Origin: Isoetes taiwanensis
Taxonomy: Eukaryota > Streptophyta > Lycopodiopsida > Isoetales > Isoetaceae
NCBI GenBank assembly: GCA_021234155.1
Contig: JAJEKV010000011.1
Coordinates: 15,762,441-15,826,440, forward strand
Direction: 5' to 3'
DNA: 64,000 nucleotides
Position numbers and translations under genes: made by a program. The stretch's first letter is position 1, and every line of letters begins with the position of its first letter. The notes beneath the pieces were generated by a model, which did not search any database, was not told where the DNA came from, and saw only the letters and a program-made list of their open reading frames with translations. Of this stretch, positions 50,976 through 62,380 are shown in pieces.

Positions 50976-51154
50976 AGGGTGTTTTATACAATAACACATT
51001 TTTTCACATATATTTTGCCCAAATTTGGCGCTATTAATATCAGAACCAAGCAAAAAGACCAGCTAGAAAACAACATTGCAACTTAAGTTAGCAAAATTTA
51101 CGTATTTTTAGACAAGGAGCGGCATCATTAATTTCTCAAATTGACAAATTTATA
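50976..51154. repeat. R3: third copy of the array repeat
   Basis: It matches R1 except for a short deletion after ataacac. It diverges after acaaatttata, about 20 bp before the point where R1 and R2 join the GT2 exon copy. It closes the R-X-R-X-R array. Confidence 0.86.
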
Positions 51155-51500
51155 CACAAATAAAACGTGCATACGAAGCAGCACATGAATGTTGACTTGT
51201 TAAAAAAATAATTTACGAAATTTATCGCTGAATTGAATCAGTGCCACTAATAGGATCAGGATTTTCTTTGGCAACATTCTTTAAAAGGCCAAATCCTGCA
51301 CCATAAATGCCTCGTCAGCAAATTTGTAAGCTGCATTTTGAATCTTGTCATAACTGAAATCTACAGCGGTACCAAGCTGGACCAAGTTGACTCCACACCA
51401 AATCTCATAGCATACCTTGCAAGCTCATGGCATATCTTGCAACCTATATCTGAATCTACTATTGAACATCCTAGCATTTTTTCTTTCTTATTAGTTAGGC
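51155..51500 (-). pseudogene. Unidentified C-terminal exon fragment
   Basis: On the minus strand, 51285-51400 reads LVQLGTAVDFSYDKIQNAAY followed by KFADEA. After a one-base shift it continues GAGFGLLKNVAKENPDPISG to a stop at about 51223. The join reads like one protein's C-terminus with a frameshift. I do not recognise the family. The remaining bases up to 51500 are featureless. Confidence 0.4.
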
Positions 51501-51539
51501 TTCTTAGTTGTCTTAGGTTTCTTTTTGATGGGATACTCA

Positions 51540-52440
51540 AACCTTGCTTGACGTGCCATACCCCCAGTCATGGCCAGCCCAGTGTCCGGACTCACCCCTA
51601 GCAGGTGAGCTTCCACAGACCATAGCACCCCACCTTGGGCAAACCCCAGCACAACCTGCTGACCTCCGGCAGGGCGAGCCTGCCTGGGAAAACCAAGAAG
51701 GGTCACCAAAGAAACGGCCCCGTGCAGACGCAGTGGGCAAGGGACAGACATCCTCCATGAAGAAGGAGGCCCGGGCCAAGGCCCACACAGCCCAGGCTGG
51801 CTCGGCAGCCGGAAGTTGGCTGCTCAGGCCCCACAGGGCCCCCTCCGTTGGCCGAACCTTGGGCCGCCATCCAAGCTGTGGTTGAGGCCAATAATGCCCG
51901 CATTGCGGGCCTGGAGATGGAGATGGAGTCTGCAACATCCCACGTGTTGCGCAGACAGTTGGTGATAGCGAAACAACAGATCACTGAGTTGGAGACCCAA
52001 GCACACCGGCTGGACGACAGCCTCCGCTTGGTGCACTCTGAGAGACAGCAAGACCGGCAGGTGCTCGCAGACATGCAGGCTCGCATGGATACCCTGGACG
52101 CTGCGAGACAGGACAAGGACTGGGCAGAGTGCGAGACACTTGCAATCACGTCTCAGCTCCGCATCGAGGTTGATGACGCCAATGCCATGGCACTGCGCGC
52201 ACAGGCCACACTCCAGTTGGAAGTTGAGGAGGCTATCGCTGCAAGACAGAGGTTGCAGGCCGCCTTGGAAGTTAACCAGCAAAGATCGAAGCCCGGAGAA
52301 GGATTTGGCACGGACCGAAATGCGAGAGCTCCCGTCTGCCGTTGCCCAAGAAGGCAAGGTCCTCCAAGCAGAGGCACATGAACAATGGTGGCACTGCACG
52401 CGGGAGATGGCAAGATAGGACCAAGCCTTGCAAGAGCTGA
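51540..52440 (+). pseudogene. LINE ORF1 with coiled coil
   Basis: The frame at 51848-52381 is rich in heptad-like Leu/Ala/Glu/Gln runs (ARIAGLEMEMESATSH, LVIAKQQITELETQAHRLDD, QVLADMQARMDTLDAARQD), consistent with the coiled coil that trimerises L1-type ORF1 proteins. The preceding frame 51544-51885 is Pro/Ala-rich. The ORF1 RNA-binding domain is not clearly readable. Confidence 0.6.
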
Positions 52441-53191
52441 GCTCCAGACTTCAGAGAACGTAAGCCGCAAAGACATGACACACCGCACCGCAAGCCCAAC
52501 AACCCCAAAGACGCCAATCGGGTCACCGGTCAACTCAACGCCGGCGGCCGCACCGCCTCCGCCGCACCATCATCACGCAGCGTCGCCACCAGGCCGTGGG
52601 CCGGTGCCCTCCGACGGGCCGAGCTCCGCGGAGCGAACAACGAAGCCACAGTCGGTAGTTCGGGGCCCCGCCGAAGAGTTGGGAGAATCTCACCCCAAAG
52701 ATACACACACAGATCCTTGGGCGCATGGCATTTCCTGGTCCAGGACTGCTCAGTTCTGCGACCAGCCCGGTGTGGGGTCCGGCCAAGGCCACAGCCCAGT
52801 CGTGGTGTTCCGCGATTCGCGGATGCACAAGTTCGAGAGGCCATCTTCTGCGGCGGGGCAAGTTCTTGAAGGGCACATCTCACGAAGGGGCACATCTTAA
52901 TCGATTACAGCGGGGGCACGCAGAGGGGAGTTCGCCCGGTCGAGGCGCTGCGGTCGACCAAATCTTTGCGGTACTGCACCTCACTCAACCAAATGCTACC
53001 CCTGCTGCCTCTGCTCCTGATCCTCCACAATCTACCCCTACAACTTCGGTGCGCTCCCCTCGACCAAATCTTTGCCCTCTTTGCCTCCTCGGCTACCTTG
53101 TCCGAAGTCCGCCCCACAACTCAGATCGCTCCCTTTCTTTGGTCCATCCATGACACACACTACACAAGCATCTCCGACTGCTCAATAGGAA

Positions 53192-56100
53192 TTGTGCCTG
53201 GTGCTGGTCTGGAACTGTCGGGGTTTCCCGTGGCAAAAGGGCGATAGCCTCAATTCAGTAGCTGTGGACATGGATCTCATCTTCCTCATGGAGACATGGG
53301 AACACCCAGACCACAGGCTGCCCGATCTGCTAGGGTACCAGCATTTTTCAGTGTTCAATGGTTGTATAGGAAGACGTGGGTACGGTGGGGTTGCCTGCTA
53401 CTACCGGGTAGCCTTGGCACATTTGGTTTCCCTCCAGAAGACCGACAGACATAACCGCTAATTGTGGATCCGAGTGCACCACCCTAGCAGAGATCCTCTC
53501 TTCCTAGCTGCTTGCTACTTTCCCCATGTAGAGAGTCCCTTCATCATAGCCACCCGGAGCTGGACAGGATGGACCCGTATGTCGATCTATATGATGACAT
53601 ACAGCAGCACAAGCGGATGGGCAGAGTCATGCTCCTTGGAGACTTCAATGCGCGGACAAGAGTGGAACAGGCCATGCGACTGGACCCCCTCGCGGATGAC
53701 GTGTTGCAGTTGCATCCTGCAGAGGCAGCTTGCACACAAAGACTCGGGATGACAAAAAGTCACCCGCTACGACAAATTGCTCCCGATGTGCGGTATCTTT
53801 GACCGCTCATACGCGAATGGCCTACCACAATGGCCCTCTTCCCACGCGGGTACACTTGCGCATTGGGACAATCACGGGCGGGCGGAACTAGTGTCGTGGA
53901 TTATGTCATAGTGGTCGCGCAGATGTACACCTTGTCAGCCATTTTCACGCCGGCACGGACAAATGGACGAGGAGGCCGCATTTCGGATCACCTCCCACTC
54001 TATGTGAAGTCGGCCCGGCTAGCCGACACGGCCCCCTCGAGAGTAGTACCTTGCCAACCTGTTTATGCTTTGGATTATGAGCAAAAGGAGGGTTACGCCG
54101 ACATGCTCGCAGGCCCTCCCGACAGCTTCGTGGCCCACACACTGGAGCAAAGAAAACCGATCACCGGTTGAGCTCCTCGTAATCAGGGCGCATGTGCTTT
54201 GGGAGTACGCCGAGATTAGAGGCCGCAACCTTCCCGCTGCAATGTATGGTTTGATGTCGAAAGTGTAAGGAACGCAAACGCCAAGACTCCGCCTCATCGT
54301 GGATCGACACGCTGAAGCTCAGGCCACCGGCCATTACCATGCCTTCCTCAAGGAAACAAAGGCAAGGTACCGGCAAGGCACCAAGGAGAAATGTTCACCC
54401 TCGACTTGGGCCACCCGAGAACTTTCTCGGCGCGCAGGTACTCTGCAGCCAAAGACATCCTACACGGAACATCACGGCGGTGTAATGGGAGCAAGTACCG
54501 CAATGCAGCTTTTATGATCCCCTGAACACCTGAGACGATGTGCCCCCCAAGAACATGGCTCAATCACCGGGTGATCACAAAAGATTATGTCGAAGAGGGG
54601 CTGCAACGCCTGGCTAATGGGAAGGCAGCAGACTTAGACGGCCTGCAAGCGGAGTTGCTCAAGTGGGCAGGACAGCCCATGGTGCCCGGCCCTTGCTGAC
54701 CGCTCAACAGTGGCACCGCAAGAGGGTTTTCCCCTATCATGGACCACAAGCGTAGTTGTTCCGATCTACAAGGCGGGGGATCCACACCGGCCCGACCAAT
54801 TACCAACCATCATGGTCACCGGTGTTTGCCAAGCCGCGGCGGGCATTTACTGACAGCAGTGTAACGGATGGGCGAGGCAAATGAAGTCGGGGCACTTACC
54901 CAGTGCAAAGCTTCCGACCCCGGACATTCGACCATTGATCACATCTTCACACTCGGGGCCGTGGTCGAGGGGCGGCAGAACCGCCGGAGGACTCCGCAGA
55001 TGCTGCTTTGTTTGGGACTTTGCAAAAGCTTTTGACCACGCACCGGGAAAAGTTGTGGGTGAGATTGCACCATCCGGGCTCCCTATGGATCTGCAGAACG
55101 CAAAGGTACGTGAATCGCACGAGAGCTGCACAGGCCGCATGCAACCGGAAGGACAGTCATTTGCCAGTAGCATTGGAGTTAGGCAAGGTTGTCCTCTCTC
55201 ACCCACACTCTTTGGACTTTACATTGACCAGTTGGACCTGGCTTGCTGCCAATTGGGACGGGGAGGGGACGATACGCCTTTGCACCAGTCATCCGGCAGC
55301 TCATCTATCTATGGATGATATGGACCTCTTGGCCCATACACCAGAGGGCATGCAGGCACACCCAGATGCCCTAGACACATTCTGCCAGGTGACGGACATG
55401 CATGTCAACCTGGCCGAGACTAAGGTGGTTCTCATATCCTCCTCACGCCATCCAAAGACCTCTGGCACTCACTTATCGTAAGGGGCAGATGGTAGAGGTC
55501 ACACCCAGCTACAAGTACCTGGGGGTGGAATTTCCGTCCTCAATGTATTGGGATGCATCCATTCACCTTCGGGTGATCAAGAGTTGGAAGGCGCTATACG
55601 CAATGCAAAACAATAGTCACAGGCGTAGCCAGATAATCGGGGCCACCAAATACATTTGTTCCGCACCGGTGGAGCCAGCTTCTTCCAGATGGGGTCGAGG
55701 TGTGGGGCCCGGTGGTGTCTTTTGGCGACTTGGAAACGACTTAGAGCAGGTCCGTAAGGCATTTTTGACGCAGCACTTGGGGTCAAGCCCTCGCCCCCAT
55801 AGATAGGATTCATGCCCCCGCAAAGATCTACGGCCGTCGTAGACACATTGTTTATTTCCGGAAGGTGGCCAAAGATGGGCTTACACTTTCTGCCCCCGCG
55901 ACTCGTTGTGGCGATGAGCCCGCAATGACTCAGGGCTTGTTGGAAGGACAAGAGAGCCCAGTGAGGCTGAGGGGGTACTTGGACTCTTGTTTCCTGGGCA
56001 AGCTCTGGGACCACCATGCTCTGGAATAGGTAAAGATGGCACACTACAAACATCACATAAATCCCACCCTGGTTCGAGGCCCACATCTCTACCTGGGTTC

Positions 56101-56275
56101 TCAGTTGCCCATGAAGAAGCGCAGGATCATCGCGTCCATTCGAACAGGGGCCCACCATCTTCAGCTTGAGACGGGTCGGTGGGTTGGAGAGCCGCGCCAG
56201 GACAAGCTTTGTCGTTGTTGTTGCGGGGTTGTTGAGGATGAAAGCCATGCCTTCCGTGAGTCATCCGACCTATAA
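53192..56275 (+). pseudogene. LINE ORF2: endonuclease, RT, CCHC end (broken)
   Basis: Endonuclease: LVWNCRGFPWQKGD and LIFLMETWEH at 53200-53310, RGYGGVACYY, then LLGDFNARTR at about 53630, and ISDHLPLYVKSAR at about 53985. RT: LANGKAADLDGLQAELLKW at about 54610, FAKAFDHAPGKVV at about 55015, SIGVRQGCPLSPTLFGLYID at about 55170 and MDDMDLLAH at about 55312, where active enzymes have a Y/F-x-DD box. C-terminus: KLCRCCCGVVEDESHAF at about 56205. More than ten frame changes are needed, so it is older or more mutated than the inner LINE. Confidence 0.85.
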
Positions 56276-56612
56276 TCGGTCCGGGCTCGCTACATTCTCT
56301 TGGTGCGACCTGGTCTGCCCCTGCACGAGCTACTCAGTACGTCGTCAGTTCGATCCCTTGGCTCCTACCTCCAGGAGGTTTTGGATCTGCGGACTAATCT
56401 CTGCCCCCGGGCGCCTACCTGAGGTGCCGGGAATTCATGTGTATATGTATATTTGTACAGCTGCTAGCAGGCTTGTTGCTGCGACGGTTTTTCCCTCCTA
56501 AGGGGGGGTTTTTTAATCCGGGTAGCGACGGGCTTGCTGCACCCGTGTAATTTGGGTCCCATAGACCGATTGGCCTCCGCGGACGATAAACCTTCCTTCC
56601 TTCCTTCCTTCC

Positions 56613-56985
56613 TCATCATTTGAATCAAAAAATTCATCTCCTTTTTACGAGTCCCCTCGGACCAAAATGTTGTTTCTAAGCGACCTACAGCTGAAATAAA
56701 CAACTAGAAATCATGCAAATATAGGACAAAGAATTAGAAATACATAAACATGCCATATTGAGATTGCTAATGGCACCTTAGTGCCATTTGCCACATCAAC
56801 ATGTAGATTTTTCATTTAGACTAAAAACAAAAGCTATATGTAACATTTGCACAACGATGAATCATGTCGTCATGGTACAAAATATGCATCTTGAGATCGC
56901 AGATGAGATCATGGCATCATTCACAATCCTAGTATACATCTTCATAGGCATATGGGTACGTAGCATTGGGGACCCCGTTCCAATG
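56613..56985. other. Spacer; no gene recognised
   Basis: AT-rich sequence between two LINE copies with no repeat or coding feature that I can support. Confidence 0.4.
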
Positions 56986-56989
56986 TGAA

Positions 56990-57645
56990 ATTTTCGTGGT
57001 GTTGATAATGTGCTATCTTCACCTGTTCAAGGACGTTGGCATTATACACCATTTCTCCTGTACATTCCATCTGGCCAGCCACTGAGCTCTCCTTTACCTC
57101 CAACAGGCCTCGTCTCCAGAAATCCAACGTTGTCAGTAAGCCGTCTGAACAACGATCAATGTAGAGTCCAGACAGTCTTGGAGAGAGAGGACATCCCTGG
57201 CGGACCCCTATATTGTTGTCGAATGGTTGTCATGTCGGCTGTAATTGGCCTGTGTGTGTCTCATATAGCCTGTACATCACATTCTGCTGCTCCATAGGGA
57301 CCCCCAACTGTCGCCCACAGTTTTTCTTGAAGCACAGTATCAAAAGCATTGGCAAAGTCGATGAAGCAATGATACAGGCCCTGGCGATGATTCCTAATGC
57401 CTTCAACCAGAGTCTAGAGCATGAAGATGTGTTCAATGGTTGCATGTTAGAACCTGAACCTTGCCTGTCTGAGGGCCCATATTTCTGTTATCTCTATCCA
57501 TTCCATTAACTGCTGTTCTAGAATCCCGGCCAGTAGTTTTGCAAACACCGAAATGGTCATGATTGTATGGTAATTGGATAGGCAGTGTAAGTCGCCTATC
57601 TTGTAGATGGTGCATGAAAAACAAAGTTGCATAAAAGGCTGCATT
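56990..57645 (-). mobile_element. LINE reverse-transcriptase fragment
   Basis: Read on the minus strand: IYKIGDLHCLSNYHTIM, VFAKLLAGILEQQLMEW, then LYHCFIDFANAFDTV and, shifted, RGPPGMSSLSKTVWTLH. These match in order the RT blocks of the two LINEs above (NYRMIM ... VKLLADVLEKKLTQW, FAKAFDH, RQGCPLSPTLFGLYID). Both ends are missing. It is in the opposite orientation to its relatives. Confidence 0.8.
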
Positions 57646-57659
57646 TAGGATGATGGTAT

Positions 57660-58715
57660 TCAAATTTTAGTTTGGTTTCTCTGTTAGCAAGGTATGTCTT
57701 ACTCGTAACTTGTTTAAAATGATGCATTGCTATTAATTTTTATTTGTTCATATAGTTCTATATGTATGTCTTTGAGTGTACATCTGCCAGTAGATGTACA
57801 TGTTCATATATTTTTCTTGTTTATTGATGTATTTTGGAGTGCAGATGTAGGATTCTGTTCATGTATGAGTTTTACATGTATTCGTTTGAGTCTACATCTG
57901 CCAATGGATATACTTCTTTTATTTTTGGTTGGAGTGCAGATGTAGATTTGATTTATATCTATGTGCATTTTTACATGTCTCGCACTACATTTATACTTGG
58001 ATGCTTGAGTGTATTGATGTACATTTATGTAGACAGATGTACATTAGGTACATTAAATATATTGGAATTGCACGTTGATTGACCTCAAATACACATTTGA
58101 TATATTTGTCTATACTTGATGTACATTTAATGTATATGTTACAGTTGAATGTACCAGAAATACCTGAACTTTCTCTTGTTTAAGTTTTGATTTCAGGCTT
58201 AGTATTAGTAACATTGAGTTTTGCTTTAATGTCTATTAACAATGATGTCAATTGTTTGTTTCTAGATGAGGGTGTATTTATCCAGAAAACCATTTGCAAT
58301 GAACCTACCAAAGGTGATGTCGTAGATGCATCTAAATCGACTATTGACCATATGCAGTTTCAATCTGAACAGGTGCCACCTTCCAGTTCCAGGTCATCCA
58401 CACAAAGTTCACTGTAGCCCAAAGAACGTGTGGCAATAATGCAGCTTCGACCATGGCAGAGTGAAGCTGAAGAAAATTGAAGGATAACTATATAGAAGTC
58501 AAAATCAGTAGGAGGTGCATATCCTCTAGTCATTACTGCAAGTGCATCCTCAGGTCCATTAGCAGATGCAAAATTATTAGATGGTGCAACTTCATCACCA
58601 TTACCTCCTGGATCATTATCTGTTGCAGTCAACATTACCATTACTATTAGCTGCAAATGCCAGTTCTAGACCTGCTGCAGATGCTACAGATTGAGATTTT
58701 AACCCAGGAAAATGC
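57660..58715. other. Upstream tract with a tandem repeat; weak exon-like frame
   Basis: A repeat of about 107 bp occupies 57750-57975 (separate entry). From 58187 to 58416 a plus-strand frame reads VNCLFLDEGVFIQKTICNEP and DASKSTIDHMQFQSEQVPPS before a stop. It could be an exon of the basic protein that follows at 58716, but no family is recognised. Confidence 0.35.
57750..57975. repeat. About 107-bp tandem repeat, two copies
   Basis: Both copies have tttgagt(g/c)tacatctgcca, then ttggagtgcagatgta, then a tail ending in tttacatgt. A third partial copy (cttgagtgtattgatgtaca) follows at about 58003. Confidence 0.65.
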
Positions 58716-59035
58716 ATGACAGAGGAGGCCCATGAAGAAGAAAGGAAGGAATTTTTAATGTCCACGGAACCCAATCGGGTTATGAGACCTAATGCCCAAA
58801 CTGAAACTCGGGGACCAAGCCCCGTGACCGAACCAAAAAGGCCGAAGCCAAAATCAAACGTGGGGACTAGCCGAAGAAGAGGAGGTTGTTCATCTTCTTC
58901 AAAGAGGAAGCAAAAAAATGTTGCTACAGTAACTCCAAGAGGAAAAAGACAGGTTGCATCAAAAAAGGTCTTTCTAAAAAAGAAAATCTCTAGGCAAGAA
59001 TGTGCCACTGCCGCCGCCACCACCACCAAGAAAGA
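58716..59035 (+). CDS. Possible exon of a basic, low-complexity protein (unidentified)
   Basis: The open frame encodes about 107 residues before a likely splice donor (aaagag|gtatat at 59035/59036). It is rich in Lys, Arg, Pro and Ser: PSPVTEPKRPKPKSNVGTSR, SSSSKRKQKNVATVTPRGKR and KKVFLKKKISRQE. Such clusters resemble nuclear-localisation or DNA-binding low-complexity segments, but no AT-hook core (RGRP) is present. No homologue comes to mind. It may be a gene fragment rather than a gene, since I find no matching exon before GT2 gene 3. Confidence 0.3.
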
Positions 59036-59201
59036 GGTATATGCAAGATTAGTTTCTTTTGTTATTCATTTCAGCTTTATAATAATTAACCATAATTTTT
59101 TTGTACATAGGACAAGATCACAGGTTGAAATCAAAGACAAAACAAATAAAACTTGTATATCTAATACTAGTGCTTCCTCATCAAGGTTGAATGTCATGTG
59201 A

Positions 59202-60000
59202 ATTCCTCATTTGGAGTTGGAAAAAGAAAATGGCAGGGTCTAAGATAAGAGTTTTGAGAAATGTGATGGTTTAAATGCAATCCAGTTTCTAAACTGAGTT
59301 CCTCAAGGTAATTCACGGGAACATCTGGCAGGCTGGCCTTAGGTTTGAAAAGAGCAATTCCTTGGTTGCTCATGTGGATTTGCGTGTTTGATTGAACCAA
59401 TTTTGGCTTCTAGAGGAGAGGACTGAAAAGGCCACCACAACCAAATAGCCCTCTAAAGTTATGTTCAAACAGTTAGCAAATTATTGAGGCACTCTAGGAC
59501 AACCTTCTTGGAATCTTAGATGGGAGAAATGGAACCCTGAGAGCAACACCAAGTTGTACCGAATATACCACGAATATGCCTGTGATTTAAACATGATGAT
59601 AGGCCCTGCTACTTGTCTACTTAGCCCAAGCACCAGTGTGCCGAGTTCCTAGGAACACTAGCATCCTACCTACCTCTTGAAATCTGTTCTTTCCTAGGAA
59701 CACTAGCATCCTACCTGTTGATACCTGTCTACCAAGTGGGCAAAAAAGTTGCATTTGTTGAACACTGTACAGTTATATGTTGCACATGCGAGCCATGCTT
59801 GACCACTTATTTAAAAAAATACATTTGTTTGAAACCGGTATTTACCTTCGAGTAATATGCCAGTCCTGGCATCATTAGGTCGCAAAACTCCGGCTATAGT
59901 CGATTCTTATCCGGCTATGGCCAATGCTTGCTTTCAGTAATGGGCTTAAATCGTTCTTGATTTCATTGGAGCATTTAGTCTGCCGAATCGGCAGCAAATC
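59202..60000. other. Upstream region of GT2 gene 3
   Basis: No coding feature. A short direct duplication, ttcctaggaacactagcatc then ctacct, occurs at about 59645 and 59692. The 120 bp before the start codon show no similarity to the upstream regions of GT2 genes 1 and 2 that I can see. Confidence 0.4.
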
Positions 60001-62050
60001 ATGGGTTTTTTGCAAGAATACGGAGAAAATGAAGCCCCTTTGTTGCAAGAAGAGAATCCTCAAAAACAGAGCTTTCCGTTCAAGCTCCTGTTCCGTTATT
60101 TATTCACTAGTTTCATGGTTCTGGCTCATTTGTGCTCATTTTCTGCTTATTTAGGCTTTAAATCCGTTCTGTATATCAGGGAATACAGATCAGTTCTCTC
60201 ATCGCCCTGGGTGCTCGTCATTTTGTCGTGTGAATGGGGATATTTTGCGAGCAGCTTGACGTGCTGCATTGAGTATTTATTGCCACCATGGATTAATAAG
60301 AAAGGTACCTTTCCTTTACCAAATGATGAAATGGATTTTCCAACGGTGGATATACTGATGCCCTGTTGCAAAGAACCTACCGATGTTGTTGTGGACACAG
60401 TTTTGGCTGCATTGGCGCAGGATTATCCTGCAGATCGATTTAAGTTGCTAGTGTTGGATGATGGGGGCGACGAGGATCTGAAGGCTTTTTGCGAAATAAT
60501 GAAGGCAGAAACTGGGGGAAAGCAGATTGATTATCTTCGCAGGATCAAGGTATGCCTTAGTTTTTACGTTTCCTTCCTTTGTTAGAACAGAACAAATACA
60601 GAGCTATGAAATAGGATGAAAACAGAGATAGACAGGCATAAAAATCTTTAGAAAAGTATAACCCTCATCTTTTTTACTGTTTCTTTTAATGTATATGTAG
60701 GCTCCTGAAGTACCTCACAACTTCAAATGTGGAAATCTCAACAATGGTCTCCAGAATTCAAATGCAGAGTATGTGGCTATGTTAGATGCAGATATGATTC
60801 TTCATCCTTCCTTTCTTCGAACAATTCTTCCACATATTATAGACTCTCCAAATATATCATTTGTTCAAGTCCCTCAGGCTTACTATAACCTTCCCATTGG
60901 AGATCCTCTTAATGATGCATCTGCCTCTTTCTATGGTGCAACATTAGTGCAAAGGAACCTTTTGGGCTGTGCTAGTTGTGTAGGCACAGGGGCCATATTC
61001 AGACGTGAGCACTTGGATCTCATCGGCGGATATCAGCCTCAGTCCATCACTGAAGACTGCATGACAGCATATGCATTATTCAATGAGGGTTATAAATCAG
61101 TCTACTTGAATAGGCATCTTCAAATGGGGTTGGCTCCTTGGAGCTTTGAAAGATACTTGAAACAACGTGAAAGATGGTGCTTAGGGGCTATGCAACAGTT
61201 TTCTTCATCTTGGAAGTCCATGTTGGGCTTAAGGAGCAAGTTGAGTTTTTTGAACAAGCTCTTTTTCATTTCCTACACAGGTTATTTCTATCTTTCCATT
61301 CTTAATGTTATCATGCAAGTTGTATTTCTCTGTGCGCTTGCATTTCGCCTTAATCTAGCCATAGGAGATCATACAGAGACTCGAAGATTGGTTGTATATC
61401 TCGCCATATACGTGGTGGTATGGAGGTTGACATGGATTGTTCTATGGTGGGGAATTCCAGAGAGAGTCCTGAGAGTCCTAGGCAGGAATAGGGAAGAGTC
61501 ACACTTTTGGTGGATGTCCCCATACTTTTCAATGACAATACTGAGGGCGATTTTCCCTAAGATATTTACAATCAAGTACGTGGTGACTAGCAGTGTAGAA
61601 AAGGATGTATCAACCTCGAAGGCAAACAGATTTGCTTGCATAAAGAAGATGGAGCACTTGAAACCTGTTACTTTCCACTTAGCCTATTTATGCCTAGTCA
61701 TCTCTCTTGTCTTGTGGCAATCCTTTGGAGTGTATAAGTGTGGCGGTTTTCGAAACAAGGAAGTTGCACTTGTAGCTGGGGTCTCCATGTTTTTGTTAAC
61801 AACTTGTTTCCACATGTTGGTGCCATTGATTTACATAGTGTGGCCCACTAGCTTCTCCCCTTCTGCCCGCAAATCTATTCTCCAATATGATGCTAATGGG
61901 GTGCCCCACTTTTCTGAAGCAAGTTGTGTTCCTAAGTGGCATTGGCATGTCATTTTCTATGAAGTCTTATCTTACTCCATAATTGTTATATGGAGTGGAG
62001 TGCTGTTTGTTGCCATTTTTGAAACCGATAGTCATTGGTGGAGACAATGA
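60001..62050 (+). CDS. GT2 processive polysaccharide synthase, gene 3 of 3
   Basis: Exons 60001-60549 and 60701-62050 (aag|gtatgc ... tgtag|gct, phase 0) encode about 632 residues from MGFLQEYGENEAPLLQEE. Spans lie at about 31-54 and 69-94. Catalytic positions are D117, D153/D154, DxD 212-214, TED 301-303 and QRERW 339-343. The C-terminal spans include YLSILNVIMQVVFLCALAFR and end before ETDSHWWRQ. The intron is at the same codon as in genes 1 and 2 and is the shortest (151 bp). All motifs are intact. The same substrate class is inferred as for its paralogues. It is about 30 kb from gene 2, separated mainly by transposons, and its own flank has no copy of the NUP155 segment. Confidence 0.9.
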
Positions 62051-62380
62051 AGATAACATGTATCATATTGAAACAAACAGATTTTTATACATGTCTAACC
62101 CATTCTCTTCATTTTGACATAATTCTAAAGTTTTGATAGTCTTTATGATTTTTGAGACAACATCCAATATTAGCAAATGAGCTTGCTAATTTTCACGGCA
62201 ACCGAGAGTGTGCTATTCTAAACATATATAAGGCAGTTTTCCATTTCTCCTTTTTTTTTTTTTTGGTCCCTCCCTATTTTTTCTGGGCTGCAATCCAATC
62301 TCATATTTTCTTGCCGGACGAAATCTTGCTCGACGCTTGGCAGTCGCAATTTTTATCCGTCAATGCAGGTAAGGCTATGG
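62051..62380. other. 3' flank of GT2 gene 3
   Basis: AT-rich, with a T16 run at about 62252-62267. No feature other than the probable 3' untranslated region is seen. Confidence 0.4.

Larger units (their letters stand above)
51500..56612 (+). mobile_element. Near full-length, heavily mutated GC-rich LINE
   Basis: Same family as the inner LINE at 43.9-47.8 kb by motif and 3' end (cccatagaccgattggcctc, cgcggacgataaa, then five cttc units). About 5.1 kb, including an ORF1 region missing from the other copy. GC content is visibly much higher than the AT-rich surroundings. Many shifts and stops separate the domains. The 5' limit is approximate and I see no clear target duplication. Confidence 0.85.

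Noticed and set aside
40851-51154. R repeats as LTRs of a retrotransposon
   Set aside because: No TG...CA borders, primer site, polypurine tract or flanking duplication could be found; R occurs three times in tandem with the unit.
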